The position numbers and the translations under genes were made by a program. 64,000 nt of DNA from Croceimicrobium sp965656185 (GTDB lineage Bacteria; Bacteroidota; Bacteroidia; Flavobacteriales; Schleiferiaceae), in the NCBI GenBank assembly GCA_965656185.1, contig CBFHJH010000013.1:1-64000 (forward strand). Reading direction: 5' to 3'. The notes beneath the pieces were generated by a model. It was not told where the DNA came from, made no database searches, and worked only from the letters and a program-made list of their open reading frames with translations. Below are positions 58,158 to 64,000 of the stretch, piece after piece (position 1 is the first letter of the stretch; every line of letters starts with the position of its first letter).

Positions 58158-58853
58158 TTAGGACTTCTTAGCCTCTAGATTGATTTGAAGCTTAATATTG
58201 TTGTCGATCACCTTATCTTTCGCAATATCCGCAAACTCAGTAAATGCTGTAGAGCGGAAACGTACGTTCCATTGACTACGATCTATTACAAACTCTGGAG
58301 TATTGAAAGCAATCATATCTTCGGTCATGTTAACCTCAGCTGGGATAGTGATGCTTTTGGTAATGCCGCGTAAAGTTAAGTTACCAGTTACGTGATGTGT
58401 TGCACCAGTAGTATCATCAGCACTCACTGCTTCTGCACCGGTAATCACGAATTTAGCGGTTGGAAAAGAGTCAACAGCAAAGAAGTCTTTGCTCTTTAAG
58501 TGACCTTCAAGTTTCTCTTTATAATCTGGGCTTTCAGCTAAATCCAAATCGTTGATGCTGGTCATGTCGATGGTGAACTCACCGCCAACTAAACTACCAT
58601 CTTCCACTTTAAAGCTTCCTTCAGATACTTGAATTGTACCATTGTGAGCATCACCTACATTGAAAGTTTTATAACCTTCCCAGGCGATCTCATCACCTTC
58701 GGTTGCCACATTATAAACTGAAGCAGCCATAGTTTTAGTTTCGTCTACTTCTTGAGCTTCTGAAGCTTGCACATTAGCTTCTGGAGCAGCGTTGTTACAA
58801 GCTACTGCTAGGCTCGCGATACCCAATACGAAAAGTTTTTTACTGATGTTCAT
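58158..58853 (-). CDS. YceI family lipoprotein
   Basis: The 231-residue protein has a signal sequence with a lipobox-like SLAVAC at residue 19, followed by a low-complexity linker rich in Asn/Ala/Glu. It then has a YceI-type beta-barrel domain with FNVGDAHNGTIQVSEGSFKVEDG, EGHLKSKDFFAVDSFPTAKFVITGAE and a C-terminal IDRSQWNVRF. YceI proteins bind polyisoprenoids or related lipids in the periplasm. Here the protein is predicted to be anchored in the membrane. It is single with a good promoter and terminator. Confidence 0.92.
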   Translation of the reverse strand: MNISKKLFVLGIASLAVACNNAAPEANVQASEAQEVDETKTMAASVYNVATEGDEIAWEGYKTFNVGDAHNGTIQVSEGSFKVEDGSLVGGEFTIDMTSINDLDLAESPDYKEKLEGHLKSKDFFAVDSFPTAKFVITGAEAVSADDTTGATHHVTGNLTLRGITKSITIPAEVNMTEDMIAFNTPEFVIDRSQWNVRFRSTAFTEFADIAKDKVIDNNIKLQINLEAKKS

Positions 58854-58888
58854 TTTTTTGGTTTCTTTATTGATGTTTAAACACTAAA

Positions 58889-58918
58889 CAAAGGTATAAC
58901 TGTAGAACTACACGACAA
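58889..58918 (-). promoter_or_regulatory. Promoter of the YceI gene
   Basis: TTG (58916-58918), 19 nt, TACCTTTG (58889-58896) on the minus strand; leader of about 30 nt. It fits the Bacteroidota consensus. Confidence 0.78.
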
Positions 58919-58934
58919 GCATAATGTTCATGAT

Positions 58935-59375
58935 TTATTTCAAAGAATTAACAATTGTCCGTTTTTGTTGAATCCAAAGGGCTGGAATTAAGAGAAACAT
59001 CAAGATCGGATTCATGACCACCCGATGTAAATGACTTAGCAAAGAGCTGTACTCTTTTGGCAAATAGTGTAAGAGCAGAAAATAAAGCGGTAATAGAATG
59101 AGCAATCCGAAAATCATGGTTTGGAAACCAATGATCAAGTGATTCCTCTTGTCGAAAATAGCAATTACCAGACCCAAACAGAGCAGGTCATTAAATAGGT
59201 AGCGGATAACCTTGCTGATGATTAAGGGCAGCCATAGCTCTGCACGATAGCCTAATTTTTGTATAACGTCCTGTTCTCCACAGAAAAATATCTGCCAATC
59301 TCTCTGAAAAAGGTACATTAAACTTAAGCCCATTAAACAAAATAAAGCTAGCATAAAACGAGCTCCCGGTTTCAT
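58935..59375 (-). CDS. Exosortase F system-associated membrane protein
   Basis: The 146-residue protein has four or five membrane spans. RYLFNDLLCLGLVIAIFDKR in the middle and HRVVMNPILMFLLIPAL near the end match the family that accompanies XrtF (TIGR04127 type). It overlaps the xrtF gene by 4 nt (ATGA), as is usual for this pair. Its role in the sorting system is unknown. Confidence 0.88.
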   Translation of the reverse strand: MKPGARFMLALFCLMGLSLMYLFQRDWQIFFCGEQDVIQKLGYRAELWLPLIISKVIRYLFNDLLCLGLVIAIFDKRNHLIIGFQTMIFGLLILLPLYFLLLHYLPKEYSSLLSHLHRVVMNPILMFLLIPALWIQQKRTIVNSLK

Positions 59376-59953
59376 CTTAATGCAATTTTAGGATCCTTTC
59401 CACTATCCTTACTTAGATAATGATACCAGAGAATCAAAACAATAAAATACAATCCAAGCGTAAAGGCATATTTATGATAGAAATGGAAATACTCCTGTTG
59501 ACCATGGGTATTTAACCAGACCAAAGCTGAAAGTCGCATTAGGTTTAGAAAATGAATGAGCCCTATGCCAAGGAGGCTCATTTTAAACGTAAAAGCGCTA
59601 CCCTTAGGTAATGACCATATGAAGGCTAAGTATAATATAAACAGATTGATACCATTACAGCCTTCTTGAACCGACAAAGCGTAATTACCATTTAGCAATA
59701 GGCTATGAAAAGGTGTTTCTACCCTCACCTTCCTTTGTCTCTGGTCATTTTCAATAATTGAAGCCTCATGACCGAGAAGCTTAAAAAAACAGCTAGTTTG
59801 ATAAACAACTTGATCGGTCCACGAGTCTACTCGATCACTTTTATGGTAGTCTTTAATGTAAATGCCATAAACGAGACTCCCGATAAGGTAGATACTACAA
59901 AAGCGAAGGATGAAAAGCGCAGCAAAACTTTTCTTGAACAGATTAAAGGTCAT
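59372..59953 (-). CDS. xrtF: Exosortase XrtF
   Basis: The 193-residue inner-membrane cysteine transpeptidase has about six spans. The catalytic set is visible: Cys99 in SVQEGCNG, Arg140 in LMRLSAL and His160 in YHKYAFT. These positions are characteristic of exosortase/archaeosortase proteins. Exosortases cleave and anchor secreted proteins that carry a C-terminal sorting signal, often along with polysaccharide production. A large sugar-dehydratase gene lies upstream after a 400-bp gap. No PEP-CTERM-like substrate is in the window. Confidence 0.93.
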   Translation of the reverse strand: MTFNLFKKSFAALFILRFCSIYLIGSLVYGIYIKDYHKSDRVDSWTDQVVYQTSCFFKLLGHEASIIENDQRQRKVRVETPFHSLLLNGNYALSVQEGCNGINLFILYLAFIWSLPKGSAFTFKMSLLGIGLIHFLNLMRLSALVWLNTHGQQEYFHFYHKYAFTLGLYFIVLILWYHYLSKDSGKDPKIALR

Positions 59954-60355
59954 GATAGATACTCTCAGTTATAGAACCGAAGTTAGTCATCGTATGACCT
60001 GTTTTGAAGTTGAGTGAAAGCCGTTTTCTTCTTCTTACGGAATCTAATTAATGGTCAATATTCCAATTTTGGATTATAGAAAAGTAAAACCACTTCCACC
60101 TTAAAGGAAAACCAAAAAATACTGATGAAGGCTTATGCTTTGTTGTTACTGAACTCCTGTTCCTTTCTGGACAAAGCAGTTTACATACATAGCGGCAATT
60201 CCAAAGCTCCCATACCCATCAGGTTAACAAAATCACTCCAGCAAATCAAGCCCAAAATGGGCCATTTAATAAATGTTTTTCCATTCTAGAGACTTCATAG
60301 GAACAGCCTAAACAGGAATTGAGATAAGCTAGAACAACCGAAGAAATGGTGACCC
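59954..60355. other. Intergenic stretch without a recognised gene
   Basis: This 402-bp stretch separates xrtF from the upstream dehydratase gene. I see no REP elements, tandem repeats, strong hairpins or coding potential. A TAACTTCG (one base off TAnnTTTG), about 30 nt before the xrtF ATG, may be its -7 element. Confidence 0.5.
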
Positions 60356-62293
60356 CTATTTAACAGAGCTTTTGAGGTCCAAGCGCTCAAAAATGGAGTT
60401 ATTGCTAATAAACTCTGGTACAATAGACTTTACGGCCGCCACTACATCCAAATTATCTCCTTGGCGATGGGAATGCTTTAGCCTGTCGATAGCCATAAGC
60501 ATGCCCGAATACTCCATAGTGGTAGTCTGAGCCACCATGATCTTTGGGTGGTGAGTAGCTAAGGTATTCTCCTTGGTAGCTAGTAATTCTTCGTACAGTT
60601 TTTCCCCAGGACGCAAGCCCACTTCGACGATCTCTATGTCTTTACCTAGTTGCAGTCCGGACAACTTGATCATTTTCTTAGCCAAATCGTAAATCTTAAC
60701 CGACTCACCCATGTCGAATACAAATATCTCGCCTCCTTTACCCATTGCTCCAGCTTCCAATACTAAGTTACAGGCTTCAGGAATGGTCATAAAGTAACGC
60801 GTAATGTCTCTATGGGTGAGCGTGATGGGACCACCTTTTTCGATTTGCTTCCGGAATAGGGGTATTACGGAACCATTGGAGCCCAAAACATTACCAAATC
60901 GAGTAGTTATGAACTGAGTACCTGATTTATTATGCTTCCCTAAGCTTTGAGTATAAAGTTCGGCGGTACGTTTAGTAGCCCCCATTACATTAGTGGGATT
61001 AACTGCCTTGTCAGTGCTCACCATAACGAACTTCTGGCTCTTGAATTCTACCGCCAAATCAGCTACCTTCTTGGTACCTAAAATATTTACCGAAACCGCC
61101 TCGTAGGGATTTTCCTCCATGAGCGGAACGTGCTTATATGCGGCAGCATGAAATACCAATTGAGGGCGGTAAGTATTGAAAACCTTGCGCATTCTATGAT
61201 AATCACTCACATCCGCAATTACACAATTCGCTTTTTTGCAGAACTCAGGATGGCTTGATTTTAGCTCATTTTCTAATTCATATAAGGCTGATTCTGCTTG
61301 GTCTAATAGAATTACCAGACGAGGATCATAGTGTAATACCTGCCGTGCAATTTCGCTCCCGATGGAACCTGCGGCTCCAGTTACCAGTACTACTTTGTCT
61401 CTTACTTCGCGGGTAACATTTTCATTATTAAGCTCTATCGGTGCGCGTTCTAATAGGTCTTCTATCTTAACGGCTTTGATCTGTTTTGTGCTTAGCTCAC
61501 CTTGAATCCAATTATCCACCGGTGGCACCACCTTAACTTGTAAATTATTTTTCAAGCATTGGTCTACGATCTCGTTGCGACGTTTACTGAGCAATGCAGT
61601 TTGAATCGAAATAATCACCTGATCTACCTTATGCTTAGCTAGGAAAGACTCTGAGAAGGCTTTGACATTGCCTATGATCGATATCCCCTCGATCGACTTC
61701 CCGATTTTGTTTGGGTTATCGTCGATGAATGCAACAATCTGATACTCCCTGCTGGTATCGTGGTTCAAAGTATTCTTAGTAATAATACCAGAGGCCCCGG
61801 CTCCGTAAATCATTACTCGAGTTGCCTTTCTCTCAACAGAGGATTGAAATCGGACATACAGCAATTTCACCATGAATCGCGATCCAATTAGAACCACCAG
61901 ACTCATCAAAAAGTGAATTAACAGTACACTATTGGGTATGTGAAACAACTGCCTAAAAAGGGTGCCTTCAAAGCCATTCGTTATCAGGCCAGCAAAACCA
62001 GCTATCAAAACTCCCATAAAACCACCCTTGGCAATATTGTAGGCATCATGAACTCCGGTATGACGAATTACCCCAACGTGAGAGTTACTGATTAAAAAGC
62101 CCACCAAATAAGCGGTAATTATGAAAGGTAATTTTGTAAGTATGAGGTGGCTAGGTATGCTACTCATCTCAAAATTGTAGCGCAAGACCACGGCTAGTTG
62201 ATAAGATCCAGCGACAATGATCAAATCGAAAAGCAGTACCAGCCATCTGGAGAGAAAGCGGTCAGAATTACGTAGGATAAACTTCCTAATCAT
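60356..62293 (-). CDS. Polysaccharide biosynthesis NDP-sugar dehydratase/epimerase (WbpM/CapD type)
   Basis: The 645-residue protein has four N-terminal membrane spans (about 15-125), a CoA-binding-like Rossmann domain, and a C-terminal SDR domain with GAAGSIGSEIARQV near residue 305. The active-site segment reads MVSTDKAVNPTNVMGATKR near 430. Met takes the place of the usual SDR Tyr ahead of Lys, as in WbpM. The probable reaction is UDP-GlcNAc 4,6-dehydration for O-antigen or capsule sugars. A good promoter precedes it. The neighbouring xrtF fits the usual link of exosortases with polysaccharide genes. Confidence 0.93.
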   Translation of the reverse strand: MIRKFILRNSDRFLSRWLVLLFDLIIVAGSYQLAVVLRYNFEMSSIPSHLILTKLPFIITAYLVGFLISNSHVGVIRHTGVHDAYNIAKGGFMGVLIAGFAGLITNGFEGTLFRQLFHIPNSVLLIHFLMSLVVLIGSRFMVKLLYVRFQSSVERKATRVMIYGAGASGIITKNTLNHDTSREYQIVAFIDDNPNKIGKSIEGISIIGNVKAFSESFLAKHKVDQVIISIQTALLSKRRNEIVDQCLKNNLQVKVVPPVDNWIQGELSTKQIKAVKIEDLLERAPIELNNENVTREVRDKVVLVTGAAGSIGSEIARQVLHYDPRLVILLDQAESALYELENELKSSHPEFCKKANCVIADVSDYHRMRKVFNTYRPQLVFHAAAYKHVPLMEENPYEAVSVNILGTKKVADLAVEFKSQKFVMVSTDKAVNPTNVMGATKRTAELYTQSLGKHNKSGTQFITTRFGNVLGSNGSVIPLFRKQIEKGGPITLTHRDITRYFMTIPEACNLVLEAGAMGKGGEIFVFDMGESVKIYDLAKKMIKLSGLQLGKDIEIVEVGLRPGEKLYEELLATKENTLATHHPKIMVAQTTTMEYSGMLMAIDRLKHSHRQGDNLDVVAAVKSIVPEFISNNSIFERLDLKSSVK

Positions 62294-62342
62294 AGGCCTG
62301 TTCGGTCAAGTTAATTATCTCTCTCCTCCCCAAAAGAGATAT

Positions 62343-62375
62343 CAAATATAACTAAAAAGTGAATATTGACACAAA
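62343..62375 (-). promoter_or_regulatory. Promoter of the WbpM/CapD-type gene
   Basis: TTTG (62372-62375), 21 nt, TATATTTG (62343-62350) on the minus strand, giving a leader of about 45 nt. Confidence 0.7.
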
Positions 62376-62470
62376 AGCACTCCTTAATTTACCGAAATAC
62401 ATGGATTACCATTAATTGTTTTTCAGACACTTAAGTAATCTTAACCTTAGACTTTTACCAAAATTAAAGT

Positions 62471-63670
62471 CTAGTTATCATTAGATTCAAAGCTGCGAGA
62501 AACTCGGCTTGATTTGATGGAATCGATATCGATATTTCGATAATAGTGCTTTAAGATAGACTTGTAAGAGTATCCACGTCGGCTCATTTCGATAGCTCCG
62601 TCTTGCGATAAGCCTACCCCATGTCCAAAGCCGTGTCCTTTTAGGCTTAGTTCCGCGCCTGCAGGCTCTACTGTAAAATAAGTCGACTTTAAGCCAAATG
62701 CAGCACGAACCTTGGTCAATTTCAGCGTTTTCCCCTCATATTTAAAATGAGATTGTCGTCCATCGCGATTTAAATTAAGAAGCGCCTTCAGCAACTTGAC
62801 ATCATTCTTCACGCCGAACATTCGAGCAAAATAGGAGTAGAACTTGTCTGCATCTATGCGTTTCTCCCAATTATACGAGCCTACACCGATACTAAAACTA
62901 TCCTCAACAGATTTTAGATGATCGATAGCCTGGTACCATACGTCCTCCGAATTCACCGTAAAGCCCCCGCTATTTGCATGAAACACTCCTAAAATGGGTC
63001 TACAATCCATCCCAACTACAATACTATCTCGCGTCTCCTTCACAGCCTGCTCAATAAGGTCCTTATGCGTATAATGAGCACGAGATAGGTAAACTTGAGA
63101 ACTAACATCATCCTTTAGATTATAGCCCTCGGAAGCATGCTTTTTCAAATTTCGCAACGCAAAGGTTCGCGCCAAAACGGCTTGAGCCTTGAAGAACTCG
63201 AGCTGAGGGACGTGACCAGCCTCTGACTCCACAACCCCTGCCACATACAATTCAAGATCTACCTCGTTTATAATGTGTATATCTCCACCCTTTGGTTTTA
63301 GGAGAATATCACCGAAATAAGAGCGTTCCTTTCGATTGGCTAATATTCGAAACTGCTGCAAAGTATCTAAACCTACAAACCGTAAAGCAGCATAGCTACC
63401 ATAATCTTCATCCCCTCTCTTTAGACCAAGGCCGTTACCTTTAGTGCTGATTATGAAAGTGCGTGAGGGGTCTTTGGGGAAAATGTCATGAATGGTATCG
63501 ATTAACTCCAGCTGCTCGTTTAAAGCAAGGATAGCATAGTTCACACTATCCGTTGTTATCATTAAGCGCTTGACGGCTTGATTAGAGTATAAACGAACTT
63601 GCAGTGCATCCTGCGAGGGCAGCAAGAATGGCCAGAGAAGCAAGATGAGGATAAGCTTATTCTGCCGCAT
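62471..63670 (-). CDS. SpoIID/LytB domain-containing secreted protein
   Basis: From the ATG at 63670 the protein has 399 residues with a signal peptide (MRQNKLILILLLWPFLLPS). An ATG at 63715 adds 15 hydrophilic residues and overlaps lpxB more deeply, so I reject it. The SpoIID region shows LELYVAGVVESEAGHVP near 145, KAQAVLARTFALRN near 170, and the C-terminal GHGFGHGVGLSQDGAIEMSRRGYSYKSILKHYY. SpoIID acts as a peptidoglycan lytic transglycosylase on denuded glycans in sporulation. In this non-sporulating lineage the target is presumably cell-wall remodelling. It overlaps lpxB by 14 nt. Confidence 0.9.
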   Translation of the reverse strand: MRQNKLILILLLWPFLLPSQDALQVRLYSNQAVKRLMITTDSVNYAILALNEQLELIDTIHDIFPKDPSRTFIISTKGNGLGLKRGDEDYGSYAALRFVGLDTLQQFRILANRKERSYFGDILLKPKGGDIHIINEVDLELYVAGVVESEAGHVPQLEFFKAQAVLARTFALRNLKKHASEGYNLKDDVSSQVYLSRAHYTHKDLIEQAVKETRDSIVVGMDCRPILGVFHANSGGFTVNSEDVWYQAIDHLKSVEDSFSIGVGSYNWEKRIDADKFYSYFARMFGVKNDVKLLKALLNLNRDGRQSHFKYEGKTLKLTKVRAAFGLKSTYFTVEPAGAELSLKGHGFGHGVGLSQDGAIEMSRRGYSYKSILKHYYRNIDIDSIKSSRVSRSFESNDN

Positions 63671-64000
63671 AATTGAATGTAATTGACGCTGCCCTTTCTG
63701 AGGCTCCTTCCCCACCGAGCTTTTCGCTCAATAATTTATAATCCTTCGCAATCGAACTGCTCCCCTTTTCACTTAGACAATAGGCTAACTCCTTTTGTAA
63801 TCTCTTCCGATTAAAATCGCCTTGAATAAGCTCGGTTACCACCATTTTATCCATTACCAAATTGACCAAGGAGATATAATTGATCTTTACCAAGCGCTTC
63901 GCTATTTGATAGCTAAGCCAAGATGCTTTATAACACACCACCTCCGGAACACGGAACAGGGCCGTTTCTAATGTAGCCGTTCCAGATGTTACCAGGGCTG
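63657..64000 (-). CDS. lpxB: Lipid-A-disaccharide synthase, 3' part (runs off the window)
   Basis: Only about the last 114 residues are present. They open with ALVTSGTATLETALFRVPEV, the donor-site signature of LpxB, and include VVCYKASWLSYQIAKRLVK. LpxB joins lipid X to UDP-2,3-diacylglucosamine in lipid A synthesis. The 5' end lies beyond base 64000. The stop codon lies inside the SpoIID gene start, so the two are translationally coupled. Confidence 0.92.
   Translation of the reverse strand, partial: ALVTSGTATLETALFRVPEVVCYKASWLSYQIAKRLVKINYISLVNLVMDKMVVTELIQGDFNRKRLQKELAYCLSEKGSSSIAKDYKLLSEKLGGEGASERAASITFNYAAE

Noticed and set aside
62471..63715. SpoIID start at 63715
   Set aside because: It adds 15 polar residues before a clear signal peptide and deepens overlap with lpxB; the ATG at 63670 is better.

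Overview
The window looks like part of the chromosome of a marine-type Bacteroidota bacterium, most likely order Flavobacteriales; the family (Cryomorphaceae/Schleiferiaceae-like) is only a guess. The reasons are T9SS type A and type B sorting domains, an exosortase XrtF pair, a fused SecDF, type III glutamine synthetase, a CarB without the C-terminal allosteric domain, almost no Shine-Dalgarno sites, and many matches to the Bacteroidota promoter (TTTG or TTG, about 18-21 nt, TAnnTTTG). It is draft sequence: two runs of exactly 99 N lie inside genes (32120-32218 and 33774-33872), and the second sits between duplicated contig ends.

Layout. 1-13.5 kb: carB, rpmH, a four-helix-bundle protein, a YihY/BrkB protein, a polysaccharide flippase, asnB, a YfhO membrane protein and a PIG-L deacetylase. 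The spaces between them are full of short repeats: a 30-bp REP-like element, 8-bp and 7-bp degenerate tandem arrays, and a diverged two-copy noncoding element. 13.5-20 kb: one tightly packed minus-strand operon (DUF2851, PspC-like, K+ channel/TrkA, SDR, glycosyltransferase, sulfotransferase, WbqC), with a divergent MarR gene. 20.4-26.2 kb: a duplicated three-gene cassette of secreted proteins (A-B-C, A'-B'-C'). The B genes are T9SS type B substrates, and the A and C proteins share an unusual C-terminal tail. One copy is preceded by three LytTR-like direct repeats.

26.6-39.4 kb is mostly core: pyrF-prfA-purM, a PorE-like OmpA protein with extra LysM-like domains, glnN, tatA with a Ca2+/Na+ antiporter, and secDF. 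39.5-50.4 kb holds a large FG-GAP T9SS type A protein, a PIF1-like helicase, a GbsR/MarR regulator with two paralogous small membrane proteins under a shared palindrome, and an ABC transporter whose permease is fused to an M1 aminopeptidase. 50.5-64 kb holds icmF, a small secreted protein, a DUF7033 polysaccharide deacetylase/FemAB-like/YjjG operon, radC, a YceI lipoprotein, xrtF with its partner, a WbpM/CapD-type dehydratase, a SpoIID/LytB protein and the 3' part of lpxB.

Surface building is the common theme: sugar modification and transfer, sulfation, flipping, lipid A, T9SS secretion and exosortase. The best candidate for an undescribed system is the duplicated secreted cassette at 20.4-26.2 kb. 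The GbsR/twin-membrane-protein unit at 44.5-45.9 kb is second. No rRNA, tRNA, CRISPR array, prophage or intact insertion sequence was recognised.
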